The position numbers and the translations under genes are program-made. From Streptomyces sp. T39 (GTDB lineage Bacteria > Actinomycetota > Actinomycetes > Streptomycetales > Streptomycetaceae), in contig NZ_RDBP01000029.1 in assembly GCF_008042045.1 (NCBI RefSeq), forward strand, positions 29,850 to 65,692: a stretch of 35,843 bases of DNA, in the 5' to 3' direction. The notes under the pieces were generated by a model that made no database searches, was not told the DNA's origin, and saw only the letters and a program-made list of their open reading frames with translations. Shown here piece after piece: positions 16,385 to 24,311 of the stretch (its first letter is position 1; the number at the start of each line of letters is the position of its first letter).

Positions 16385-18122
16385 GCACCAGAGCTCATCC
16401 TGCGAGCAGGACTCGCTTCCTCAGCAGCTGGAAGCCGGCCCGGCCGAACATCTGACGCTTGAGCATCTTGATCCGGTTGACATGCCCTTCGACGACGCCC
16501 GAGTTCCAGGGCAAGGTCAAGCCGGCGATGACGGCGTCGCGGTCGCGGTCGATGCCCGCGGCGAGGGTGTGGAGGCTAGGCAGGTCGTCCTGCCGGACGG
16601 CGTCGAGCCAGTCGGGCAGGCGCTCGCCCTGGCGTTCGGTGAGCATGGTCGCGAAGGAGCGGACGTGCCCGGTGAGGGCGTCGAGTTCGGAGCAGTGCGT
16701 CCGAACGGCCTTGAGCTGGAGTTGCTCGGTCTCGGTGAGGGTGTCCGGACGGCGGAGATCCATTTGGCGACGGTCCGGGGCGAGGGCGGCCGGGCGGTCA
16801 CCGGCTGCGGTGAGGTGCGCTTGTCGTGCAGGTAGGCGCGAACGCGCTGGTAGCTGCCCTTGTAGCCGAGTGGCACGATCTCCTCCCACAGCTTCCAGGC
16901 GTTGGTGCAGCCCCCGCTCCAGCGGTCGTCCAGATAGGGCTTGTAGTCGTGGAGGACGGAGGGCCGGTTCTGCCACTGACCGGTGAACAGTTCCTCCGGC
17001 GTCGCGGCGTCGGCGAACTGCTTGACGGTGCGGTAGGTCATCCCGAGCTGCCGCTGGACCGAGCGCCGGCTGTGTCCCGCCGTCAGCAGTGCGTGGACGG
17101 CGGCATGCCGGGCTCGGGTCCGGTCGGCGAATCCGTGCCCGCGCGGCCAGGGAGAACCGGACGAGTCCGCGGCCGGAACAGCCTTGGGTTCGGGTCCGGG
17201 TTCGGGGACCGTGGGGACCAGAGCGCGGAGGCAGCGACGGTGCTGGGCGACGCTCCGCTCGGTGGCCTCGCTGACGTTGTGCCAGAGGTGCCACCGGTCT
17301 GCGACCTGGACGGCCTGCGGTGCACCGGCGGTGGCGCCTTCGGCGAAGAACGGCGCGCGGTCCCGGCAGACGACCTCGACGCCAGGTCGCTGGGCGAGCC
17401 AGGCCGCCAGGCTCGATGCCTCCCGGTCGGGCAGCAGGTCGACAGGGCGGCGGGTTTCGACGTCGACGAGAACGGTGCCGTAGTGGCGGCCCTTGCGGGT
17501 GGCGTACTCGTCAACGCCGACCACACGCGGGGCGGGCACTTCCGGCTCGGGAAGGGCGTCGACCAGGCGCAGGACGGTGCTCCGGCTGACGCAGACCCCG
17601 AGCGCGGAGCTCAGGCGGGCGCCGGCACGGCCCGCCAGGGCGAGACCGACCGCGGCCAGCGTCGCGCGCAGCCGCTCGGTCCGCTGACCGTGCCGACGGG
17701 TCAGGCCGGGGATCTGCTCGACGAAGGTGCGGCGGGTGCACCCCGAGTTCCCGCAGGCGAACCGGCGGACCCTCAGCTGAAGAACAACGCTTCGTCCGGC
17801 GCTGGGCAAATCAGCGGGAAACCGCAGGTAGGAACCATGAACCCGGTTCGACCAGACCCCACACGCCGGGCAAGCGGCACCGTTCGCAGCGCATTCCGCG
17901 TCGACCCGCACTATCGCGATGCTCACGTCCACCGACAGCACCGCAACGTCCGCGATCGACGGGAACAAGAGCTCCTTCAACCGGAGCACGATCTCTTCCA
18001 CGGCCCCGAACTGTCATCCCAAACTCCTTGACCACGGCTCATTTTCGGACGACTTCACCTACTGCCCGGAGAAGCTCAGCCGTCACTCAGCGTGGCCGCG
18101 TCACAGAAGTTGAGCCAGAACC
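16385..18122. mobile_element. ISL3-family insertion sequence, probably defective
   Basis: The element is defined by its ISL3 transposase. The right end is taken at 18122, where TCACAGAAGTTGAGCC and AGAACC resemble actinobacterial ISL3 termini. The left end near 16385 (GGCACCAGAGCTCATCC) is only partly complementary, and no 8-base target duplication is visible, so the left end may be rearranged. Gene fragments on both sides suggest repeated insertion here. Confidence 0.6.
16395..18001 (-). pseudogene. ISL3-family transposase with a 1-base frameshift
   Basis: The 5' frame (18001 down to about 16757) holds the N-terminal zinc-binding domain (CAANGAACPACG, then CGNSGC), the helix-turn-helix, and the start of the DDE domain (VVGVDEYATRKGRHYGTVLV, VCRDRAPFFAEGA, VADRWHLWHNVSEA). 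At AVAKWI-type sequence near 16757 it jumps. The adjacent frame continues in register (LRRPDTLTETEQLQLKAV to SGVVEGHVNRIKMLKRQMFG) and stops at 16395. One missing C (ATCCTCCGC expected, ATCTCCGC found) restores a normal protein of about 536 residues. The single indel implies recent inactivation or a base-calling error. Confidence 0.85.
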
Positions 18123-18133
18123 GCTACCCGTGA

Positions 18134-18307
18134 ACAAAGCCAGACGGCTGGTACTCGTATCCTCTGATCGGCGAGCACTGCGAGGTCGAGGTTCGGCTTG
18201 CCCGCACGGTCGGCGGCGATGGGGTCAGGCTGGCCGAGGATGGGGCTCTGACGCCCGAACTGGAAGTCCGAGCGGACACCTTGATGGCCGCTTTTGCAAC
18301 TGGCTGA
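18134..18307 (+). pseudogene. Orphan C-terminal gene fragment
   Basis: A 57-codon open stretch with good coding character (DGWYSYPLIGEHCEVEVRLA, ending LMAAFATG before the TGA at 18305-18307) but no start codon context; it begins 12 bases beyond the ISL3 end. It looks like the tail of a gene cut by the insertion. The rest of that gene is not found on the other side. No family recognised. Confidence 0.4.
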
Positions 18308-18602
18308 CCAAGGTCAACTTGATGCATGAAGTGCCTCATTCCTTGAGGAATGAGAGGTGTTTGGTCTTCTCCCGGAGCCTGTGCCTGGTGTCCGTCACCG
18401 TCGCCGTCGTCATTGAGACGTGCGCGCTCCTCGGATGGAACCGAGGCCAGCCCCCGTCCGAGCTTCGTGTCTGAAGTTGGGTGCTGGGTGTGCAGTTGTG
18501 TGTGTGCCCTGCGTCGACGGATCGTTCGATGACGTCCGTTGGCCTGTGTCCTTTCTACTGGTGTGCCAGGTGAGTGGTGGGCGGGATGGGGCTGGCTGCC
18601 GG
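18308..18602. other. Upstream region of the tap-tpg operon
   Basis: About 300 bases without a supported gene. The base composition is lower in GC than the surroundings, with runs of TGTGTG. It contains the distal copy of the palindromic repeat at 18461-18478. Confidence 0.4.
18461..18478. promoter_or_regulatory. Distal operator copy, AGCTTC-N6-GAAGTT
   Basis: AGCTTCGTGTCTGAAGTT differs by one base from the promoter-proximal copy at 18603-18620. The two share the 17-base direct repeat CTTCGTGTCTGAAGTTG and are 142 bases (about 13.5 helical turns) apart. The spacing would allow looping by a dimeric repressor (inference). Confidence 0.55.
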
Positions 18603-18628
18603 AACTTCGTGTCTGAAGTTGCTAGGGT
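18603..18628 (+). promoter_or_regulatory. tap promoter with overlapping palindromic operator
   Basis: AACTTC-GTGTCT-GAAGTT (18603-18620) is a perfect palindrome with a 6-base centre. Two bases later comes TAGGGT (18623-18628), a good -10 box, 6 bases before the ATG at 18635, so the message is probably leaderless. The operator covers the -35 zone. The GntR-type domain of the gene itself is the obvious candidate binder, giving autorepression (inference). Confidence 0.6.
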
Positions 18629-18634
18629 GTGGCT

Positions 18635-21214
18635 ATGTCACAGCCTTCTGGGGGGCACGAGCCTCCACCGATTCGGCGGATCGTCGACGACTTGCGCCGG
18701 CGTATTGCCGCGGACGAGTTCCGGCCGGGCAGCAAGCTGCCGAGCACGCGGGAGCTCGCTGCTGCTTACGGGGTGGATCCCAAGACCGTCTACCGGTCGA
18801 TCGCGCTGCTGAAGGAGGCTGGGCAGGTGGTCAGTCGACAGGGGGCGGGGGTGTATGTGTGCGGCCCGCAGACGCAGGACGCCTCGGAGCAGGAGCGGGT
18901 GCCTGTTGCGGTGGCGCAGCGACCCACGGCCGGAGCAGGTGGGGAAGGGGCGAGCCGTCGCAGGGGCGATGTGGCGAGTGAGCTGTTCGATGCGGTGGAC
19001 GCGCTGATCGCGTCCCAGGTCCCGCTGCCGGCCCTCGAGGAACGCACGCGCCTGCGCCAGGCTCACGGCCTGACCCTGGACCAGGTGGCGGTCGCGCTGA
19101 AGGTGCAGCGAGCCACGGTCTCCGGATGGGAGGCGGGGAGGATCGAGCCTGTGCCGCCGGAGCGTGAGGCTTACGCCCGGTTGTTGGAGAAGCTGGCGGA
19201 GCTGTACCCCGCCCCTGCCCCCGCCTCCGCTCCCGCTCCCGCTCCTGCACCCGACCCGGCTCCTGCGCCCGGGACGGCGGGCGAAGCGGTTGTCGGGCGG
19301 GCTGTCGTGCCCGCTTCGGGGCGGGTCGTTCCTGCGGCGGAGCGGCGTGAGGGCAATGCCGGGTTTGCGGAGCGGGCCGTGGCGCCCCGGCCCGCTCGCA
19401 CCGATCGCACTGCTCCATCCACCCCGGCTTCCCGTCGGCCCGCGGCACGGAAGCCGGCTGCGGCCGGTGCCCCGTCGGGCGCAGCGGATCCGCGGTTCGA
19501 GAACGGGCCGCTCGCCGTAATCGACGTCGACGCGGACGGGCAGGTGCTGGCGTACTGCACGGGCGGCCTGGTCCTGGACGTGCCTGCCGGGTCCCTGCCG
19601 TCGCTGGTGGAGTGGACCCTTGCCGAGGCCCGCCTCGGCGCGCCGCGGCTGGCCGGCCCTGGCAAGGATGCCGACCCGCTGCTCGTGCTCACCGCGCCCG
19701 CGCTGGAGCACTACGGCCTGCCCGTGACGCTCGGCGAGGAGGAGCGGATCGCCGGCCGGATCCCGGAGAGCCACCAGGCCGTCAAGCAGCTGGCGCGTGC
19801 CGAGTGGCAGTTGACGAAGCGCGGGTTCGGGCCGTGGGCGCGGATCTATCGCCCGGCGACCGGCTCGGAGCGGGCGTGCGTGCAGTTGTGCATCCCGTCG
19901 TGGAACGCGCTGGATGCCCGGCACTGGGGGAGCGCGGCCGCTCTGCCGCCCGCGGACCTCGCCCGTGTGCTGGGCACTTACGCGGCCCGGGTGTTGACCC
20001 CGCGCGGTTCCACCGCGGTGACCGGGCTGGAGTTGATGACCGCGCTGCACCCGCCGACCCGCGCCTCGCAGCCCGACGCCGACGGCCGCCGGCACTCCCA
20101 GCACAACCCGGGCAGCCTGGGCACCGACCCGGTGGACTGCGCCCCGTGCGAGGCCCCGGACGGGCACCCGCTCCTGGCGGACCTGCCCCGCTTCCATGTC
20201 CGCGGCCCCGCCGAGAAGCTGGACGAGGAGGCCTACGACTGGGCACGGCCGCTCACCGACGAGGAATGCATGCGCACCCACCTGGTCGGCATCGACGTCA
20301 ACATGGCCTTCGCCGCCGGCGCCAACGGTCTCAATGTCGGCCTGGGCGCGCCCGTGCACGTCACGAACCCGGTGTTCGACCCGAAGCTGCCCGGCAGCTG
20401 GCTGGTCGACCTCAGCCATGTGGACCTGTCCCGGGTGAAGATCGGCAAGGAGTGGACGGGGCTGGACGGCAGTCTGCTGCCGTCGCCGTTCACGCCGAGG
20501 GGCGAGTCCCCGACCGGCCCGGCCTGGTATGCCACGCCTACCGTCGCCTACGCGGTGGAGCTCGGCTACCACGTCGCCCCCGGCGAGGCCTACGTCAGGC
20601 CGGAGTCCGGCCGTTATCTGGACGGCTGGTACGCCCGGCTGCGCGACGCCTACCTCGCCACCATGGCCGACCTCGGCGTCACCCCGGACCTGGCCCCGGC
20701 CGACTTCCTCACCGCGATGCAGGGGCACAAGACCCGCGACCCCGATCTCGCGATCGTCGTCTCCGCCGTCAAGGCCACCGTCAAGGGCGGCCTGGGCAAG
20801 CTCCGCGAACGCCCCCGCGGCGAGGCATGGCGCCCCGGACAGCCGTGGCGCGCCCTGTCCCGTCCGACGTGGCGGCCGGACATCCGAGCAGCAGTGATCG
20901 CCCGCACCCGCATCAACCTCCACCGCAAGATCGTCAAGCATGCTGCCGCGACCGGCCGGTACCCGGTCGCGATCCTCTCCGACTGCGTCGTCTACGCAGC
21001 CGACGGACCCAGCCCGCTGGACGTCGTCCCCTACCGGGACGGCAAGCCGCTGCTCGGCGGCTTCAAGCTCGGCGTGAACCCGGGCCTGGTCAAGCACGAA
21101 GGCACGCAGGAGGTCCTGTGGGGCGAGGGCCTGCGCGAGCAGCACCAGGCCCCGGAGCTGAACCTGGCCCGCTACATCAAGTCCGGCGACGTCCGTGACG
21201 ACAGCGGCCGGTAG
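18635..21214 (+). CDS. tap: Telomere-associated protein Tap with an N-terminal GntR winged helix
   Basis: 859 residues. Residues 11-77 are a GntR-family winged helix (IRRIVDDLRRRIAADEFRPG, LPSTRELAAAYGVDPKTVYR, GQVVSRQGAGVYV). Residues 113-192 match the usual Tap opening: LFDAVDALIAS, then an Xre-type helix-turn-helix (RLRQAHGLTLDQVAVALKVQ, VSGWEAGRIEPVPPEREAY). A Pro/Ala-rich linker runs to about 285, then the long Tap body (LVGIDVNMAFAAGANGLNVG, YPVAILSDCVVYAADGPSPL). Tap binds telomeric 3' overhangs and recruits Tpg to prime end-patching of linear Streptomyces replicons. Known Tap proteins, as I recall, are about 740 residues and start at the LFDAVDALL segment, so the winged helix is an extra module. 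An alternative start is the GTG at 18629. Tpg follows 12 bases downstream. Confidence 0.9.
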   Translation: MSQPSGGHEPPPIRRIVDDLRRRIAADEFRPGSKLPSTRELAAAYGVDPKTVYRSIALLKEAGQVVSRQGAGVYVCGPQTQDASEQERVPVAVAQRPTAGAGGEGASRRRGDVASELFDAVDALIASQVPLPALEERTRLRQAHGLTLDQVAVALKVQRATVSGWEAGRIEPVPPEREAYARLLEKLAELYPAPAPASAPAPAPAPDPAPAPGTAGEAVVGRAVVPASGRVVPAAERREGNAGFAERAVAPRPARTDRTAPSTPASRRPAARKPAAAGAPSGAADPRFENGPLAVIDVDADGQVLAYCTGGLVLDVPAGSLPSLVEWTLAEARLGAPRLAGPGKDADPLLVLTAPALEHYGLPVTLGEEERIAGRIPESHQAVKQLARAEWQLTKRGFGPWARIYRPATGSERACVQLCIPSWNALDARHWGSAAALPPADLARVLGTYAARVLTPRGSTAVTGLELMTALHPPTRASQPDADGRRHSQHNPGSLGTDPVDCAPCEAPDGHPLLADLPRFHVRGPAEKLDEEAYDWARPLTDEECMRTHLVGIDVNMAFAAGANGLNVGLGAPVHVTNPVFDPKLPGSWLVDLSHVDLSRVKIGKEWTGLDGSLLPSPFTPRGESPTGPAWYATPTVAYAVELGYHVAPGEAYVRPESGRYLDGWYARLRDAYLATMADLGVTPDLAPADFLTAMQGHKTRDPDLAIVVSAVKATVKGGLGKLRERPRGEAWRPGQPWRALSRPTWRPDIRAAVIARTRINLHRKIVKHAAATGRYPVAILSDCVVYAADGPSPLDVVPYRDGKPLLGGFKLGVNPGLVKHEGTQEVLWGEGLREQHQAPELNLARYIKSGDVRDDSGR

Positions 21215-21226
21215 AAGGAAGCCACC

Positions 21227-21787
21227 ATGAGCACCGACTTCGCCACCGGCCTCGACGCTGCCGTACAGCGCGCCTTCACCCGCCCCGCACCCAGAACACC
21301 CGGCGCACAGATGCGCTACCTCGTACGCCAGATGAAAGGCACACGAGCCGTCGCGCAACTGCTGCGGATCTCCCAGCGCACCGTCGAACGCTACGTCAAA
21401 AACGAGATCAGGAAACCACGTCCCGACCTCGCCGCCCGCCTGGAACGCGAGGTCAAAACGCGCTGGCAGCCACGCATCCGCGCCCAGGCACGCGCCAGAG
21501 CCGCAGCCACCGACGGAATCATGATCAGCGTCCAGGCCCGCCTCGGATACACCGGCGCCCCAGGCACCACAGACGACGGACGTATCCGCCACCTCACCGT
21601 CGCGCTCCCCCCACAGCACGCAGCCCGCCTCTTCGACGCCCAGCAACAAGGAGCCGGCGACGACCAGCTGCGCCGGCTCACCGCCCAGGCCCTGCAAGAG
21701 GTCTACTTCCAGGACGACGGCAGACGCGCCGGAACGCTCCAGGAAGTGCAGCTGACGGACGTGATCGACCTGGAATTCGAGCTGTAG
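21227..21787 (+). CDS. tpg: Terminal protein Tpg of linear replicons
   Basis: 186 residues from the ATG at 21227 with AAGGAAG about 6 bases ahead, 12 bases after tap. The sequence follows Tpg throughout: an N-terminal region with QMRYLVRQMKGTRAVAQLLR, a helix-turn-helix (ISQRTVERYVKNEIRKPRPD), then GYTGAPGTTDDGRIRHLTVA, LPPQHAARLFDAQQQGAG, and the acidic end LQEVYFQDDGRRAGTLQEVQ followed by VIDLEFEL. Tpg is covalently attached to the 5' ends of linear Streptomyces chromosomes and plasmids and primes synthesis of the last Okazaki gap. Length is as expected (about 185). Its presence with tap says that the replicon, or a linear plasmid it came from, is linear with archetypal-type telomeres. Confidence 0.95.
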   Translation: MSTDFATGLDAAVQRAFTRPAPRTPGAQMRYLVRQMKGTRAVAQLLRISQRTVERYVKNEIRKPRPDLAARLEREVKTRWQPRIRAQARARAAATDGIMISVQARLGYTGAPGTTDDGRIRHLTVALPPQHAARLFDAQQQGAGDDQLRRLTAQALQEVYFQDDGRRAGTLQEVQLTDVIDLEFEL

Positions 21788-22058
21788 GCGCCGCACCGAG
21801 AAGCGGCCGGGCCCCGATGCCGTCTGAGCGGGTGCCGGCACCGGCCGTCGCGGGCGGGTGGAGCACTGGCCCCGCGGCACGCGGTGGTGGCGCGGGGAGT
21901 GCTGGCTGGCCACCACGACGCCACGGGGAACGGAGACAGCGGCAACGACCGTGGCGGACGACAGGACGGGTGAGCAGCTCGCCGAGAGCCCGCTGAACAG
22001 CACCTTCGATGAAATCCGGTCGACCTGGCCGTGCCGTGAAGGGAATCATGGATGAGTG

Positions 22059-22565
22059 ATGCCGACCGAAGCAGCAGCAATCGCTCTCCAGGACCATGCC
22101 GCTCTCTGGAGCATGGGGGAAATCCGCGCGAGCGACGTGGTGAACGCTGCCTGTGATGCGCTCGTCGCCGGACTCGACACCCCCGGCCTTCGGATTCTCG
22201 CCGCCTGCACGCGCGCCGAGGCGGACTACGACGTCCACGACCTGCTTCCCGAAGCACTCGACGAACTCGGCCTCGCCTTCTATCCGGTCGGCAGCGAGGC
22301 CGGTCAGGAGGCCGTCGCCCGAGCCCTCGCACGCCGCATGCTCATGGGAGAGCTCACACCTCGGGAGTTCACCTTCCGGATTCACCAGCGCCACGGACAC
22401 GGGCTGCCCCTGACCGAGCGCCTCGCTGAACTCGACGACGAGTACGACATCCTCGAATACGGCGACAGGACCGTGGACCAGGTGGATGCCGAGGTCACCG
22501 CCGAAGCCCGCCGCCTCGCAGCCCACCCCACGGTTCGCGCCGAACCCACGGATTCGCGCAGCTGA
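22059..22565 (+). CDS. Conserved-looking hypothetical protein downstream of tpg
   Basis: 168 residues from the ATG at 22059 (a GTG lies directly before it); GAAGGGA is 13 bases upstream. Soluble and acidic, mostly helical: VVNAACDALVAGLDTPGLRI, then DVHDLLPEALDELGLAFYPV, and RLAELDDEYDILEYGDRTVD. There are no membrane segments or catalytic motifs. The 270-base gap from tpg implies its own promoter. Proteins of this look are frequent in Streptomyces accessory DNA, but I cannot attach a function. Confidence 0.7.
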   Translation: MPTEAAAIALQDHAALWSMGEIRASDVVNAACDALVAGLDTPGLRILAACTRAEADYDVHDLLPEALDELGLAFYPVGSEAGQEAVARALARRMLMGELTPREFTFRIHQRHGHGLPLTERLAELDDEYDILEYGDRTVDQVDAEVTAEARRLAAHPTVRAEPTDSRS

Positions 22566-22791
22566 TGCACACGGACCGACCCGCGAGTTCCCGCTGAACA
22601 CACTTCGGTTTTCCTGAAACCGCGGGCCTCTCCGGCCTCGGGACTGGTAGGCCCACATGGTGAGGTGTTGCGCGTTCCTGCTTGGACGGCTCTCGTTGGT
22701 CACTCTGGGTGGCGAGGCCAGTGTTATTGGTCTGTTCTCGGACGGATAGGCTCACCGTGGTGTGTTCGAGCCACGTCTGGAGGGGTCACCG

Positions 22792-23019
22792 GTGGACATT
22801 GCCGCGATCATGGAAGCGTTGGCCGAGCAGGGCATAACCGTGCTGTTCAAGGCTGATGCTGAGCGGATGGCAGAGAGGCGGAAGCCCTGGACGTTCGTGG
22901 CCAGTGGCGCTCCGTTGCGTGATGACATTCTCGTGCGTACCGACGCTGCGTCGGTGGAACAGTGCCTCGAAGCCTGCCTGCCCCGCCTGCGCGAATTGGG
23001 CTTCACTTTTCCCGAGTGA
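22792..23019 (+). CDS. Small hypothetical protein
   Basis: 75 residues. The GTG at 22792 has GGAGG 8 bases upstream and is preferred over the in-frame GTG at 22762. The product (VDIAAIMEALAEQGITVLFK, RKPWTFVASGAPLRDDILVR, VEQCLEACLPRLRELGFTFP) is a compact alpha/beta-looking protein without signal peptide. No family recognised. It ends just before the decayed recombinase on the opposite strand. Confidence 0.6.
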   Translation: MDIAAIMEALAEQGITVLFKADAERMAERRKPWTFVASGAPLRDDILVRTDAASVEQCLEACLPRLRELGFTFPE

Positions 23020-23057
23020 CGAGGCATGCCGGCTGGAGCGGCGCGACGACTCACCGT

Positions 23058-23963
23058 GTGTGGGGTCACCGGGGGCGTATCGGCCCCAGGTTCCGCCGGC
23101 CTCGGTGACCAGGCGGGTGGCGGTCTTGTTGTGACAGCCGAGTGCTTTCGCGATGACGGGGGCCTGGGCTTGGCGGACGAGCTGACGGATCGCGGAGGTC
23201 CTGCCGCGCTGCGGAGGGACGCGGATCTCACGCAGGTGGACTTGCAGGCTGACCGGGTTCATCGTCTGTCCGGGCTGACGGCCGGGAAAGGACCGCTGTG
23301 AGCTGCATGAGGACCGGCCGGATGCCCCGCCTCACACTGCCGCCCGCGGTCATCACCCAGCACCTGGAACCGCTGCACCAGCACCGCCGGCTCGCGATCC
23401 TCCGCCGGGTTCTCGATGACGTCTCCTTGCCCCCGGCGGGCCCGCGTTGCCGCCGCCCTCGTCCTCACCAGCGCAGGAATGACCGGGACGGACGGCGGGT
23501 GGCCGGACTTTCGGTGTGCCGTGCATCGATGTCGGCCTGCTGACACTGCCCGATTGTGCGCCCCCGGTCGGCGAGCCGTGCGAGGAAGGCGCCGGCCTGG
23601 GTGACTTCCTGCTTGGTGTGGTTGGTCTGGGAGCGTCCCAAGGGGTGCCTTCTCGGCCTTTGCCCGCAGGCGCCTCAACTGGTGCCAGATGGCGAAGTGC
23701 CGGAGAAGCTGGTGGTGTTCGGGTTCCTCGATGCTGGCGAGGCGTTCGGTCAGCCAGCGCTTGTAGAGCAGGAGCTGCCGGTCGACTCGCGGGAGGACGC
23801 CGCTGTCCATCAGCAGGTCACGCAGGTGGGTAACGGTTCGCCAGGGGGTTTCCTGGTGCAGCCCGTCGTGGGTGAGCGGAATGCTGCCGGTGGCCAGGCC
23901 CCGCAGGAGACGGACGACGTTGGGGTTGCGGAGCCAGATCAGGCGGCTCTCGGGCAGGTCCAC
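23058..23963 (-). pseudogene. Decayed site-specific recombinase-like gene
   Basis: The 5' part (DLPESRLIWLRNPNVVRLLR, PLTHDGLHQETPWRTVTHLR, RQLLLYKRWLTERLASIEEP, RRLRAKAEKAPLG) and the 3' part (REIRVPPQRGRTSAIRQLVR, PVIAKALGCHNKTATRLVTE, AGGTWGRYAPGD) match the central and C-terminal segments of a large Streptomyces integrase-like protein family that normally begins with zinc ribbons. Here the zinc-ribbon region is absent, the middle is shortened, and at least two frame changes occur between 23640 and 23300. It cannot give a working recombinase. Confidence 0.65.
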
Positions 23964-23972
23964 GTCGTGTGG

Positions 23973-24311
23973 TTAACCTGCCGGTGCAAACACCGTCAGG
24001 CGCAGCACCGCGGTGAGGGCGATCAGTGCGGGCACGATGAACCACCAGCGGCGCAGCCAGCCTGCCTTGACGAAGAGAAGCGTCAGGATGCCGGTGACCG
24101 TGGTGACGCCCGCCCCCAGGCCGGCCGCGACGCCGGAGTGCGTGGTGGTCTCCGCGGTGCCGGGCTCGACCATGTAGGCGAGCAGGATCAGATACGCGGA
24201 GGCGAGGTGTCCCACGCTGATCAGAACCCCGCACGTGATGGTTCCGATGCGGCCTGCGCCGCGGCGTTCGGCAGGATGCCCAGGGGTGGTGCTTGCTTGT
24301 GTGGCAATCAC
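23973..24311 (-). CDS. Small three-helix membrane protein coupled to the lytic protein gene
   Basis: 112 residues from the GTG at 24309-24311, which overlaps the TGA of the preceding gene (24308-24310) as GTGA, a classical translational-coupling overlap. Three hydrophobic segments: about 24-46 (IGTITCGVLISVGHLASAYL), 63-81 (VAAGLGAGVTTVTGILTLLF) and 88-108 (RWWFIVPALIALTAVLRLTV). No known family. Its place right behind a gene for a putative secreted wall-degrading protein makes it a candidate immunity or export partner (inference). Confidence 0.7.
   Translation of the reverse strand: MIATQASTTPGHPAERRGAGRIGTITCGVLISVGHLASAYLILLAYMVEPGTAETTTHSGVAAGLGAGVTTVTGILTLLFVKAGWLRRWWFIVPALIALTAVLRLTVFAPAG

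Noticed and set aside
16395..18001. Programmed frameshift in the ISL3 transposase
   Set aside because: No slippery heptamer at the jump, ISL3 transposases are single-frame, and a lone missing C explains it.
18638..22003. 1121-codon minus-strand open frame
   Set aside because: Antisense to tap and tpg, which match known families along their whole length.
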